Origin: a virus
Reading direction: 5' to 3' (one strand)
DNA length: 64,000 bases
IMG/VR virus record: IMGVR_UViG_3300027851_000016
Span: 27,153-91,152 of that record
In this document: positions 55,936 to 63,854 of the stretch, piece by piece
Layout of the letters: each line of letters begins with the position of its first letter
Numbering within the stretch: the first letter of the stretch is position 1
The notes under the pieces: generated by a model
Database searches by the model: none
What the model saw: the letters and a program-made list of their open reading frames with translations, nothing else
Told to the model about the DNA's origin: nothing
Program-made: the position numbers and the translations under genes

Positions 55936-56904
55936 ATGGTAGTGGCACGGAGGGTGTACGGAAGCATCAGTGAGTGCATCACGGCGTACGTCAATCGGTC
56001 GTCGGAGTACGGGCGTGCGGGGAACGTGTACTTCGATGGGGATGTGATTTACAGCTACGGGTCGCACTTCCCGATGGCGGTGCGGCTCCCGAACGGGTTG
56101 TATGTCTGCAACGGGGACAAGTACAGCGTGACAACGTCCTCGCACCAGTCGCAGTTGTTTGGTGCGATTCCGAACAGGGAGCGGGTTGAGATTCCGTTCA
56201 GTGCGCTGGCGAATCTGGACGTGAACGGTCGGGGTGCTCTGCGTGTCGTGCGGGAACTGAAGCTGCTCGACTGGCAGAACGACCAGTGGATTGACACTGG
56301 ACGAGTCAGCGAGAAGACAGGGCAGACCATCTATGAGCACGTTCTCGGCGCAGTGCTGTTCACGTACAAGGGGCAGTACTGGCTGTCAGGGCTGGACGAG
56401 TCTGGTACGAATGGTCGGTTGTTCTTCCTGACCAGGTTGAGTCCAGCCCAGATGAAGAAGTACGGAAAGCCCAAGACGGTCGCTGCGGCATACGAACTGA
56501 TGAAGCCCGACGAGGTCAAGCAGGCGGAGGCCGCAGGTCTTGAAGTGCTTCGTCAGGGTGAGTGGTTCTTCGTACCTGCAGAGTTCTCGTTCACGTTGGA
56601 CGTGAAGAGAGCCGAGAAGGACTACGTGTTGAAGCATCGTCAGCGTGACCGTGAAGCACGGCACCACGTCACCGAAGGCATGCGCATACCGAGTGTTGGA
56701 CATGTCGTGCGTGGAGTTGTGCGGCATGGCAACACGCATCGAGGGCAGGACTGGCGCGGGAACCCGTACACGTGGCGCGACCGTCCTGAGCATCGGCAGT
56801 TGAAGCTGTACGAGACTGGGACGAAGCCGAAGGACCGCCCATGGTTCCTGGCGTATGAATCGCCCCAGGTTGTCAGCTTCAGTGCGATTGGGGCGGTGGA
56901 CTGA
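55936..56904 (+). CDS. Conserved phage protein with YGSHFPMA motif, 322 aa
   Basis: ATG 55936 (GTG 55933 alternative) follows GAGAGGTGGG. The N-terminus RVYGSISECITAYVNRSSEY followed by FDGDVIYSYGSHFPMAVRLP and YVCNGDKYSVTTSSHQS is a pattern I have seen in phage and plasmid hypothetical proteins; the SYGSHFP and YS-TTS-HQ segments suggest a conserved active or binding site. The C-terminal 100 residues are basic (KHRQRDREARHHVTEGMRIP). No reaction can be assigned. First gene under P4. Confidence 0.7.
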   Translation: MVVARRVYGSISECITAYVNRSSEYGRAGNVYFDGDVIYSYGSHFPMAVRLPNGLYVCNGDKYSVTTSSHQSQLFGAIPNRERVEIPFSALANLDVNGRGALRVVRELKLLDWQNDQWIDTGRVSEKTGQTIYEHVLGAVLFTYKGQYWLSGLDESGTNGRLFFLTRLSPAQMKKYGKPKTVAAAYELMKPDEVKQAEAAGLEVLRQGEWFFVPAEFSFTLDVKRAEKDYVLKHRQRDREARHHVTEGMRIPSVGHVVRGVVRHGNTHRGQDWRGNPYTWRDRPEHRQLKLYETGTKPKDRPWFLAYESPQVVSFSAIGAVD

Positions 56905-57404
56905 TGAGCAAGTTGGTGTTCGCATCAGAGGCAGAGGCAATCGAGAGGTTGCGCGGGGCAGACCACGCATACGTCAGCAAGCAGTTCGCTGTTGCTGTAG
57001 CCAGGGGGCTTGGCATCAAGAGTGAGCCTCAAGTAAAGGTAGAGGTCGATACTCGTTGGATGTTCAAGGGGTTGACCCTGAACAAGCCAGATGGGTACCT
57101 CGACTTGCACGAGTTCCGCAAGTGGATGAAGGAGAACTGGGACTGGGTCAAGCCCCCGTACAAGCGTGTGGCAATGACTTGGCTCGTTGATGAGTTGTGG
57201 ATGGCATTCACGAAGCCGAGAAGCAAGGGCGGGGAGGGTCTCCGTGGGGTTCCGTACGCAGAGGGAATCGAAGCGAACGTCCTGGCTGCGTGGGCGTGCA
57301 GGGAACTCGGAGTGAGCTACGCCCCGATGCTCGGTGTAGGGTCGGAGCTACGTGAGTGCTGCCGAGCATTGGCTGAGCACTTCGGTATCGAGGTGCAAGT
57401 ATGA
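56904..57404 (+). CDS. Hypothetical protein, 166 aa
   Basis: ATG 56904 overlaps the previous stop. The product is helical in its first half (EAEAIERLRGADHAYVSKQF) and has GYLDLHEFRKWMKENWDWVK and EANVLAAWACRELGVSYAPM. Not recognised; its stop overlaps the next small frame. Confidence 0.6.
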   Translation: MSKLVFASEAEAIERLRGADHAYVSKQFAVAVARGLGIKSEPQVKVEVDTRWMFKGLTLNKPDGYLDLHEFRKWMKENWDWVKPPYKRVAMTWLVDELWMAFTKPRSKGGEGLRGVPYAEGIEANVLAAWACRELGVSYAPMLGVGSELRECCRALAEHFGIEVQV

Positions 57405-57469
57405 GGTTGCTCACGTTCATGACGTGCTTGGCCGCTGAGGTAAGGAAGCGCGATAGGGAGGTGAAGTGA
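57401..57469 (+). CDS. Putative 22-aa peptide
   Basis: ATG 57401 overlaps the previous stop and its own stop overlaps the next start. The peptide (RLLTFMTCLAAEVRKRDREV) may serve only to couple translation: GATAGGGAGGTG near its end is the ribosome site of the next gene. Confidence 0.3.
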   Translation: MRLLTFMTCLAAEVRKRDREVK

Positions 57470-58167
57470 TGGAAGAGCCACGGTTCTGGGTGGACACGCC
57501 TGTGACCGACACTGACCAGCTGGGTATCGAGGGCTGGGTAGCGGTCATTGATGAGGAACGTGGAGGGGCGATTGCATACTTCGGGCGTGAGGAAGATGCG
57601 GAAGAGTATGTCGCGCATCGCATGCTCAAAGAAGGGCCGTACAAGAGCATGCACACGATTGGTGGGGTGATTCAGGCTCTGCTGCGGTACGACCTGAACA
57701 CGCCATGCACGCAAATCATGTGGTTGCCCGACGATGTTCGGACGCTTGCCAACGTGACCGATGAGGAAGCGGAAGCAGTGTTGTATGGCATGGAGGCTGG
57801 TAAGGACTGTGGGCTTGGGCAAAGCTGGGACACGCTCCAGGTGTACCTGGACGAGGTCCTTGACCAGCGGTGCGGGCAGGTACTGTTCATGGATGGCGTG
57901 CCTGTTGCCCGCTGCGTACAACCCGCTGGTGTGGAGCATGACCACTTGAATCTGACGGCCACGGAAGCGGTAGTAGCTGGGCTTGCTGTGCCTGTTGGTG
58001 GACCTGACGACGAAGGGTACCACTGTCCCGAGTGTTACGCGGGAGACGCGAAGTTGTCCCAGTCGATGGATGACCCGCAGGTGGACGGTACGTATCCGTG
58101 GTACTGCCTGGAGTGCGGCTGGCGCGGGCGTGAGGCCAGCCTGATTGAAGTGGATGGTACTTCATGA
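57469..58167 (+). CDS. Hypothetical protein with C-terminal zinc ribbon, 232 aa
   Basis: ATG 57469 (GTG 57466 alternative) follows GGGAGGTGAAG. The N-terminal 180 residues have WVAVIDEERGGAIAYFGREE and MLKEGPYKSMHTIGGVIQAL; residues about 185-225 carry YHCPECYAGDAKLSQSMDDP and WYCLECGWRGREASLIEV, a two-knuckle zinc ribbon. A role in nucleic-acid binding is possible. Not recognised as a family. Confidence 0.6.
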   Translation: MEEPRFWVDTPVTDTDQLGIEGWVAVIDEERGGAIAYFGREEDAEEYVAHRMLKEGPYKSMHTIGGVIQALLRYDLNTPCTQIMWLPDDVRTLANVTDEEAEAVLYGMEAGKDCGLGQSWDTLQVYLDEVLDQRCGQVLFMDGVPVARCVQPAGVEHDHLNLTATEAVVAGLAVPVGGPDDEGYHCPECYAGDAKLSQSMDDPQVDGTYPWYCLECGWRGREASLIEVDGTS

Positions 58168-58469
58168 TGGAGGGGCGACTGGAGGTCCTCGACACGATGT
58201 TCCTCTGCGCTGATGGGCGGTTCAAGTCGGTGGACGACATGGACCCCGAGGAGGGTGGTGAGTTCCTGACGCTGGTCGGGACACCGCTCTCGTACGTAGG
58301 TTGGGTGTATGGGAATACGAGTAGCCACAACGTGAAGGCAGTGCGGCTGGCTCCGTTGATGGAGGCATTCGTACGACGCGTGCGTGCTGAGGCACGTGGT
58401 GCTGCCAACGACGCGTTGGTTGCACATGCAGACGAGTTGCTGCGGCAGCTGGACAAGAGGGAGTGGTGA
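58164..58469 (+). CDS. Hypothetical protein, 101 aa
   Basis: ATG 58164 overlaps the previous stop by 4 bp. The product has GRLEVLDTMFLCADGRFKSV, LVGTPLSYVGWVYGNTSSHN and a C-terminal helix (RVRAEARGAANDALVAHADE). Not recognised. Confidence 0.55.
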   Translation: MMEGRLEVLDTMFLCADGRFKSVDDMDPEEGGEFLTLVGTPLSYVGWVYGNTSSHNVKAVRLAPLMEAFVRRVRAEARGAANDALVAHADELLRQLDKREW

Positions 58470-58471
58470 GC

Positions 58472-58966
58472 ATGAAGAGGACGGATGCGGAACTGACCGT
58501 ACGTCTTGCAGGCAGCACGTTCAAGGGTGCGTTTGAGTACAACGGTGCTACGCATCTGCTCTTCGACGCGGGTGGCGTAGACCGAGTGGTGCGCGTCGAT
58601 GGTGGGGCACAGTGTCTTGGCATTGCTGAGTCAGCAGACGTGCTTGCGCGTAGGTTGAGTGCTGTCGAGAGTTCGATGGTCGAGGCCATGACGTTGCAGT
58701 CGGTTCGGCGGGACCCAAGGGTGCCCGTTGTTGCAGAGCAGCCCAAGAAGGCGGCGAAGGTCGCGGACGACATGCGAAGGGCATCGGAGGTCGATGACCT
58801 GCTCTCAAGTCGTCGTCGGGTGTCAAAGACGCTCGGCACTGAGGAGGTAGAGACAGGTGAGTTCATGCCTGGGTACGTGTCTGACATTTCCCGTACGGAC
58901 AGTGAGCGGCAGCGCACCGAGGTGCGGGACACGCGATTGCTGAGTGAGGTCAGCGACATTCGGTAA
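58472..58966 (+). CDS. Hypothetical protein, 164 aa
   Basis: ATG 58472 follows GAGGGAGTGGTG. The N-terminus is beta-rich (AELTVRLAGSTFKGAFEYNG, VDRVVRVDGGAQCLGIAESA) and the C-terminus is Arg/Asp/Ser-rich and probably disordered (DDLLSSRRRVSKTLG, TDSERQRTEVRD). Not recognised. Confidence 0.6.
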   Translation: MKRTDAELTVRLAGSTFKGAFEYNGATHLLFDAGGVDRVVRVDGGAQCLGIAESADVLARRLSAVESSMVEAMTLQSVRRDPRVPVVAEQPKKAAKVADDMRRASEVDDLLSSRRRVSKTLGTEEVETGEFMPGYVSDISRTDSERQRTEVRDTRLLSEVSDIR

Positions 58967-58968
58967 GG

Positions 58969-59346
58969 ATGGTAAGGATGGTGATGATGATGCTGATGTG
59001 GACGATGCGGGACGGGACTGAGATAGCGATTGCGGATATGACTGATGCCCACATCCGCAACGCCATCGCGATGTTGGAGCGTAATGCCGAGCACATGTGG
59101 GCGGCAGAGCTTGCTGACGCTGCAGGGTTCGTGGGCATGTGCAACGGCGATGGTGCGGTCATGGCGGCTGAGCAGGCGTTTGACAACGTAGCCCGTATGA
59201 CCCCGCAGCAGTTCTTGGAGGAGGAGACCGCGTATTGTGACCTGCTGGACGAACTCGATAGGCGTGATGACGCAGGCACGCTGTTCGAGCCGAAGGTGAC
59301 GAGAAGTCTGGTCGATGTGTGGATGCGGTCTAGGAGCATCGAATGA
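58969..59346 (+). CDS. Hypothetical helical protein, 125 aa
   Basis: Several clustered ATGs (58969, 58978, 58984, 58987) could serve as start after GGTAAGG. The common part (RDGTEIAIADMTDAHIRNAI, AMLERNAEHMWAAELADAAG) is helical. DMTDAHIRNAI resembles a recurring motif in small phage proteins with no known role. It overlaps the next gene by 4 bp. Confidence 0.6.
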   Translation: MVRMVMMMLMWTMRDGTEIAIADMTDAHIRNAIAMLERNAEHMWAAELADAAGFVGMCNGDGAVMAAEQAFDNVARMTPQQFLEEETAYCDLLDELDRRDDAGTLFEPKVTRSLVDVWMRSRSIE

Positions 59347-59537
59347 GTGGTCAGCCATTGTTTGGGCATGTGCCAGCAGCATTGCAAAGCAAGTGCCCGT
59401 GCAGGGAGTGTGCGCCGCCGAAGCGTAAGCCTGGGTGCCACGATGATTGCGCGGAGTACCAGGAGTGGCACGTGCTGTGTGGGAAGGCTCGTGAGGCGCG
59501 TGCGTATGTGTGGCAGGATAGCAAACGTAGGTGGTAA
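59343..59537 (+). CDS. Small Cys-rich protein, 64 aa
   Basis: ATG 59343 overlaps the previous stop. The sequence contains SKCPCRECAPPKRKPGCHDD followed by CAEYQEWHVLCGKAREA, giving CPCREC and CHDDC knuckles typical of a small phage zinc-binding family (PGCHDxCxxY-x-W). Last gene of the P4 unit. Confidence 0.65.
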   Translation: MSGQPLFGHVPAALQSKCPCRECAPPKRKPGCHDDCAEYQEWHVLCGKAREARAYVWQDSKRRW

Positions 59538-59553
59538 TCATCTTCAGATTACC
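59533..59553 (+). promoter_or_regulatory. Inverted repeat upstream of promoter P5
   Basis: GGTAATC and GATTACC, separated by 7 bases, form a perfect 7-bp inverted repeat that ends 2 bp before the -35 of P5. It lacks a T-run, so an operator for a dimeric regulator is more likely than a terminator. Confidence 0.5.
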
Positions 59554-59555
59554 GC

Positions 59556-59584
59556 TTGACACAGACTACGTTATATGCCACGAT
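59556..59584 (+). promoter_or_regulatory. Early-type promoter P5
   Basis: TTGACA 59556-59561, 17-bp spacer with GTTATATG, TGC and CACGAT 59579-59584, then AGTAGTAGAG. It is followed by a perfect 7-bp hairpin in the leader (CCATCCC 59597-59603 with GGGATGG 59613-59619). Confidence 0.75.
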
Positions 59585-59642
59585 AGTAGTAGAGAACCAT
59601 CCCGCACACGGTGGGATGGTAGACGTGAAGGAGATGGGGAAA

Positions 59643-59888
59643 GTGGCCGAGTACAACGGGACAGTGAGGATAGCGGGGACGGAGTACAGGATTCGGCAGG
59701 CTACAACGCCAGCTGAACTTGAGGCTAACGACCTGCCCGAGGCGGCAGAGTGGATGCGTTCGATGGGCTGGCTCGAAGACCTCGTACTCGAAAGCCCGCA
59801 CGGGCATGTGGTCCACGCTGCGCTCATCGCCAAGGGTGCGTATGAGTTCTTCGACCCAGACCAGTTCCACCTGATGGACGCACAGTAG
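59643..59888 (+). CDS. Hypothetical protein, 81 aa, first gene after P5
   Basis: GTG 59643 follows GAAGGAGATGGGG at normal distance. ATG 59616 lies inside the leader hairpin and ATG 59634 on the ribosome site, so both were judged less likely. The product has AEYNGTVRIAGTEYRIRQAT and DLPEAAEWMRSMGWLEDLVL. Not recognised. Confidence 0.6.
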   Translation: MAEYNGTVRIAGTEYRIRQATTPAELEANDLPEAAEWMRSMGWLEDLVLESPHGHVVHAALIAKGAYEFFDPDQFHLMDAQ

Positions 59889-59891
59889 GCT

Positions 59892-60104
59892 ATGATGAGC
59901 ATGAGCACGGTGCTCAGTTCGGTGAACGAGTCAGCGCTAAAGCAGGGGCTGGTCGGGTACGCCCGACATGCCGTGGAGCGTACCCCCATCTCCGCTCCGC
60001 ACGGCGACAGCAATCGCGCTACGGGTAGTCCTGCGCCCAATGGCTCGTTCATCGACCTGAGCACCGTGTTCTTGTTGTGGAGGGAGATGGGGACGTGCAA
60101 CTGA
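59892..60104 (+). CDS. Small hypothetical protein, 70 aa
   Basis: ATG 59892 or 59895 starts 3-6 bp after the previous stop. The product (STVLSSVNESALKQGLVGYA, APNGSFIDLSTVFLLWREMG) has no recognised domain. It overlaps the likely start of the next gene by 10 bp, so its reality is less certain. Confidence 0.45.
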   Translation: MMSMSTVLSSVNESALKQGLVGYARHAVERTPISAPHGDSNRATGSPAPNGSFIDLSTVFLLWREMGTCN

Positions 60105-60895
60105 ATGCAGTAGAGCAGAGTGGGGTTCGGCTGTCCTTGCACACGGACGACTCGCCCGAGAGTCCTCGCGAGTGGTCCAACCTGGGCACGATGGTGTGCA
60201 GCCACAGGCGGTACGACCTGGGAGACGAGCAGGCGAACACGGAGGATTACGTCGGCTGGGACTCGTGGCTGGCTGGTGAGGTGCTCGACAAGCACGAGGC
60301 TGGGTCGGTCGTGTTCCTGCCGCTGTACCTGTACGACCACAGTGGCATCACGATGAACACGACGGGGTTCAGTTGTCCGTGGGATTCGGGGCAAGTCGGC
60401 TGGATATGGGCGACCAAGAAGACGTTCCGTGAGGAGACGGGGTACACCGAAGCGGAGCTGTTCAGTAAGGATTCGCACCGCAGGCCCGAGGTTGGGGAGC
60501 ACGTCAAGGTCAAGGACTTCGAAGGAGAGGGCTGGGCGAAGGTCACGCTGGTGACCAAGGAGAACTACGTCGTGGACTTCGACTACTGCAAGACGCCCAC
60601 GGCGAGGGACCCGCAGCGGCAGTGGGCGGTGCCCTTTGCCAACGTAGTGGAGGTCATGGCGAATCGCGCCGAAGAGATGCTCCGAAACGAGGTCAAGAGC
60701 TACGACGACTACCTGCGTGGGAACGTGTACGGGTATGTGCTGGAGCGGAAGGTCGAGTGTTCCTGCTGCGGGAACGTCACGTGGGAGCACATCGACTCCT
60801 GTTGGGGGTTCTACGGTGACGACGCAGTCGAGCAGATGAAGGAGAGTGTTGGGGAGTACGAAGAGTTGTTCGATGAGTTGAAGACGCGTAACTGA
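60095..60895 (+). CDS. Conserved phage protein with YDLGD and LYLYDHSGITM motifs, 266 aa
   Basis: GTG 60095 follows GGAGGGAGATGGGG. The protein has SHRRYDLGDEQANTEDYVGW, VVFLPLYLYDHSGITMNTTG, FSCPWDSGQVGWIWATKKTF and, towards the end, CSCCGNVTWEHIDSCWGFYG. These segments form a family that recurs in many phages and some plasmids as a hypothetical protein; the Asp/His/Cys-rich motifs suggest a metal site. An in-frame GTG at 60077 is an alternative start. Confidence 0.8.
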   Translation: MQLNAVEQSGVRLSLHTDDSPESPREWSNLGTMVCSHRRYDLGDEQANTEDYVGWDSWLAGEVLDKHEAGSVVFLPLYLYDHSGITMNTTGFSCPWDSGQVGWIWATKKTFREETGYTEAELFSKDSHRRPEVGEHVKVKDFEGEGWAKVTLVTKENYVVDFDYCKTPTARDPQRQWAVPFANVVEVMANRAEEMLRNEVKSYDDYLRGNVYGYVLERKVECSCCGNVTWEHIDSCWGFYGDDAVEQMKESVGEYEELFDELKTRN

Positions 60896-60927
60896 CGAGA
60901 GAAAGGACAGGACATGGGAGGTGAGAC

Positions 60928-61539
60928 ATGGGCTTTGAAGAGGTAGTGTGCGGACTCATGCTGGGCGATGGTTCCCTGGAGAGGCGCGGGAACGCTCGAC
61001 TGAAAGTGCTTCGAAAGCAGGAGCATGCAGAGTACAACGTGTGGTTGAAAGCATTGCTGATAGATGACTTCGACTTCGGGCCAGACCAAGAAAGCCATAC
61101 GCAGGATGCACGTACGGACAAGGAGTACCACGGGTCCCGCATCAAGACACATGCAGATGAGCGCCTGACCGTGCTGCACACGTTGTGGTACGCGGACAAG
61201 AAGGTAGTGCCTGTTGCTTTTGTGGAGCAGTACTTCACGGCGTTGTCCCTGGCTATCTGGTACTTGGATGATGGCACGCTGACGAGGACGGGGAAGCAGG
61301 GTTACTACCGTACAGTTCTTGCAACGAACTGCTTCAGTCATGAAGAGGTCGCGTATCTGAGTGAGTTGCTTGCGCGGAGGTTTGGAATCAAAGCGCATGT
61401 AACACCGTGGCAAGGAAGATACGTACTGCGCATGTTTCAAGAAGAGAGCACGAAGTTATTAGACGTGGTCGGCTCTGTGTTGCCTGCACAAGGACTTGAG
61501 TGCATGCAGTACAAGCTGCAGATGATGGGAAGGTTGTGA
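60928..61539 (+). CDS. Free-standing LAGLIDADG homing endonuclease
   Basis: ATG 60928 follows GGGAGGTGAGAC. The 203-residue protein has two dodecapeptide motifs: VVCGLMLGDGSLERRG (near residue 6) and LSLAIWYLDDGTLTRTG (near residue 108), each with the catalytic acidic residue, and a basic connector typical of the intron-type LAGLIDADG_2 family. It would cut a long specific DNA site and promote its own spread. No intron or intein border is visible; flanking genes look intact, so it is inserted between genes and overlaps the next one by 4 bp. Confidence 0.88.
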   Translation: MGFEEVVCGLMLGDGSLERRGNARLKVLRKQEHAEYNVWLKALLIDDFDFGPDQESHTQDARTDKEYHGSRIKTHADERLTVLHTLWYADKKVVPVAFVEQYFTALSLAIWYLDDGTLTRTGKQGYYRTVLATNCFSHEEVAYLSELLARRFGIKAHVTPWQGRYVLRMFQEESTKLLDVVGSVLPAQGLECMQYKLQMMGRL

Positions 61540-62243
61540 TTGTCATAGGACTCGACTGGCACAGTGTCACGTACGGTACTGACGGGTTTGGGCGGAGGCC
61601 TTGTGAGTTGGTCGGCGCTCCGAAGGTGGGGCAGCGCGAGACGTTCCGCTCTGATATGCAAGATGTGCTCAACTTCCGCAAGGAAGACAGCGCGGAGCGG
61701 CATGAGACCTGGAGGCCGTTCGCGTTCCCAGGTGAGGACGTGGCCAAGCAGACCGACAAGTACTACGAGTACTGGAAGGACATGACTCTCGACAAGCTGA
61801 TGCTCGAAGAGCAGGACAAGTTCGATTGCGAGAACTGTCCGCTGATGCTTGCGCTGCAAGGGGCGGATTCGACTGATTCATTCTTCTTGGGTGCCACGGT
61901 GTCGTCGTGTGACTTCCGTGGGAAGCGCATCAGCGCGGATGACGCGCTCTCGGAGGACGTGCGCGAGTCGGCGTACCTGGAACGGAATCTGGATGAGATG
62001 CTGGCCTACGCAGACACGCTTGAGGATGAGATTGAAGTCCAGCGTGAGTTGGGCAACCTGCTGAAGGTTCCGTATGCGCAGTACAAGGGAGAGTGGAAGT
62101 CTGAGACGTTCCACTGGGCACCGCTCATGACAGAGGAAGAGTGGGACGCATCCTTGCACTGGCGCGAGCAGAGTCTTCGTGAAGCGATTCACTGGCTCCG
62201 CACGTGCGCTGGTATGGGTGTTTCGATGGTGACGAGCTACTGA
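61536..62243 (+). CDS. Hypothetical protein, 235 aa
   Basis: GTG 61536 follows GGGAAGGTT and lies in the overlap with the endonuclease. The protein has IVIGLDWHSVTYGTDGFGRR, then an acidic helical body with DKFDCENCPLMLALQGADST and SADDALSEDVRESAYLERNL. A single CxxC pair is present. Not recognised. Confidence 0.6.
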   Translation: MIVIGLDWHSVTYGTDGFGRRPCELVGAPKVGQRETFRSDMQDVLNFRKEDSAERHETWRPFAFPGEDVAKQTDKYYEYWKDMTLDKLMLEEQDKFDCENCPLMLALQGADSTDSFFLGATVSSCDFRGKRISADDALSEDVRESAYLERNLDEMLAYADTLEDEIEVQRELGNLLKVPYAQYKGEWKSETFHWAPLMTEEEWDASLHWREQSLREAIHWLRTCAGMGVSMVTSY

Positions 62244-62596
62244 TGGCTACGCAGCGGTTTGTAGAACGCCCACCCGAGTACGAAGCGGTTCAGTACATCG
62301 TGGTCCGAGGGAAGCCCAAGAACCTGGAAGAGATTCTGGAGTTCCTCGGTCCTGAGTGGCAGGTCGAGCGGGTCAATGGTGGTGGCACAGCGGACTTCCG
62401 TAGGTACCGCAACGGTAAGCCAGTGGACAAGTTCAAGTATGCGCGAGCAACGCTGCGGCTCTGGAACAAGTGCTGGGTGGTACGCCAGTCCAATGTGAAC
62501 CGCCACTATGTAAGCATGAAGGACGACAAGAGCATGCACGCGGAGTTCATGCCTGTTGGCTACGTGCATCGTCATGGAGAAGAGGACAGGGCATGA
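62243..62596 (+). CDS. Conserved phage protein with RPPEYEAVQ motif, 117 aa
   Basis: ATG 62243 overlaps the previous stop (TGATGG). The protein opens ATQRFVERPPEYEAVQYIVV and has FLGPEWQVERVNGGGTADFR, a common small phage family in which R-x-x-x-x-[VI]-x-A-x-[QR] precedes a W-x-V strand. Function unknown. Confidence 0.7.
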   Translation: MATQRFVERPPEYEAVQYIVVRGKPKNLEEILEFLGPEWQVERVNGGGTADFRRYRNGKPVDKFKYARATLRLWNKCWVVRQSNVNRHYVSMKDDKSMHAEFMPVGYVHRHGEEDRA

Positions 62597-62934
62597 GAAG
62601 GTACTTCGAGGTAGATGGGATGCCCGATGAGGTCAAGGTCAGCACTGGTTACGACATCGGCGGACCGAACTACCTGAGCGGCAGCACTAGCCGCCGTGGG
62701 TACTACGCATACGTTCAGCCCGTGAAGCGTGGCAAGACTTCCGACGGCAGGTTCACGTCGGAGCAGGTCACGTTGTTCGTGGGGTTCAAGGAGTTGCTGA
62801 TAGAGGTGAAGCGGCAGTCGCAGAAGCAGGCATCGCACGCAGAGATTCTTGCTGAGATGAATGCACGGCGCTGGGCGAACATGCTGGCAGCTGAGCGGGG
62901 CTGGACACTGACAGGGAGGTTCGAAGACGCCTAA
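62593..62934 (+). CDS. Conserved phage protein, 113 aa
   Basis: ATG 62593 overlaps the previous gene by 4 bp. The product has RRYFEVDGMPDEVKVSTGYD, GGPNYLSGSTSRRGYYAYVQ followed by PVKRGKTSDGRFTSEQVTLF, then a basic helical tail. The GPNYFSGS-xx-RGYY pattern recurs among phage hypothetical proteins. Function unknown. Confidence 0.7.
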   Translation: MRRYFEVDGMPDEVKVSTGYDIGGPNYLSGSTSRRGYYAYVQPVKRGKTSDGRFTSEQVTLFVGFKELLIEVKRQSQKQASHAEILAEMNARRWANMLAAERGWTLTGRFEDA

Positions 62935-62961
62935 CTGGTGTGGGAACAACGGAGGACTAGG

Positions 62962-63168
62962 ATGCGACTGCACAAGACGACGCTGGTCATTTGGACGGAC
63001 TTTGACCCATCTGACCTGAGCCTCGAAGAGCTTGGCAGGGAAGCCGACCAGGGCGCGGGGTACTGCTCGCATGCAACGGCTGAGTGGGTCGATGGGCTGG
63101 CGAAGGACGAGCATGTCACAGATGGCTTGCTGGAGTTCTTCCAGGTACGTGATGAGGAGCGTGGATGA
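62962..63168 (+). CDS. Conserved small phage protein, 68 aa
   Basis: ATG 62962 follows GGAGGACTAGG. The product MRLHKTTLVIWTDFDPSDLS followed by LEELGREADQGAGYCSHATA matches a recurrent small family with an N-terminal strand and an A-x-x-G-xx-YCS motif. It overlaps the next gene by 1 bp. Confidence 0.7.
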   Translation: MRLHKTTLVIWTDFDPSDLSLEELGREADQGAGYCSHATAEWVDGLAKDEHVTDGLLEFFQVRDEERG

Positions 63169-63332
63169 TGGCGAAGTGGCATGTAGGGTTACGGCTCGAA
63201 ACAGAAGTGTCTGCGAGCAGCAAGGACGAGGCGATTCAGCTTGCTGTGGACTTGGAAGACAGGGTCCAGAAGGTGCTGAAGCGTGCTGGAGTCAAGGGTG
63301 TGGAAGTGTGCGTCGGAACGGTAGAGAAGTGA
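63168..63332 (+). CDS. Small hypothetical protein, 54 aa
   Basis: ATG 63168 (or 63165) overlaps the previous stop. The product (AKWHVGLRLETEVSASSKDE, DRVQKVLKRAGVKGVEVCVG) is a small strand-helix-strand protein. Not recognised. Confidence 0.55.
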   Translation: MAKWHVGLRLETEVSASSKDEAIQLAVDLEDRVQKVLKRAGVKGVEVCVGTVEK

Positions 63333-63367
63333 GGGATGCTGTTTCCGACCGACGAGAAGGAGTAGTG

Positions 63368-63787
63368 ATGTGCGAGTCATGTGAGAGCACAGGATTCGAC
63401 GGTAACCCCGCGAGGGCTGCGAGTACCCTGCTCGACAAGATAGCGGATTCGATGGGCACGATGGTCAACGGCGGGGTTCGGAATGACTTCCCCGACACGT
63501 GGGAGGTGCTGTCCGCAGCGGTGGCCGAACTCGACCTGTTGTGTATGGAGCACCTTGAGGGCGACGTGGGTGAGGCGGTCGAAGGGCTTGCTGAGAATGA
63601 CCTGTTCACCTGCGAGAACTGCCACAAGACCATGGACATCGAAGACAGCGTGCGGCAGGGAGATGGGCGGCTGGTCTGTGCGTACTGTGATGAGCACAGG
63701 TTGTTCCCTGTCGGTGGCGAGAGTCACGATTTGATGGGTAAGGTTACTGCCGAGACGCGATTGCTGCGGGAGGCCACCGATGAGTGA
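63368..63787 (+). CDS. Zinc-ribbon protein, 139 aa
   Basis: ATG 63368 follows GAGAAGGAGTAGTG. The product has CESCESTGFDGNPARAASTL near its start, an acidic helical middle, and FTCENCHKTMDIEDSVRQGD followed by RLVCAYCDEHRLFPVGG, a zinc ribbon. Function unknown. Confidence 0.65.
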   Translation: MCESCESTGFDGNPARAASTLLDKIADSMGTMVNGGVRNDFPDTWEVLSAAVAELDLLCMEHLEGDVGEAVEGLAENDLFTCENCHKTMDIEDSVRQGDGRLVCAYCDEHRLFPVGGESHDLMGKVTAETRLLREATDE

Positions 63788-63828
63788 AGCGACTACTCCA
63801 GCTAATACGACTGACCAGATAGCGGCTA

Positions 63829-63854
63829 CTACCGAAAGGAGCGTGGACTGTGAG
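63829..63854 (+). repeat. 26-bp repeat at a translation start, copy 2
   Basis: Identical to 48620-48645. It supplies GAAAGGAG and the GTG start of the last gene in the window. Confidence 0.85.
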
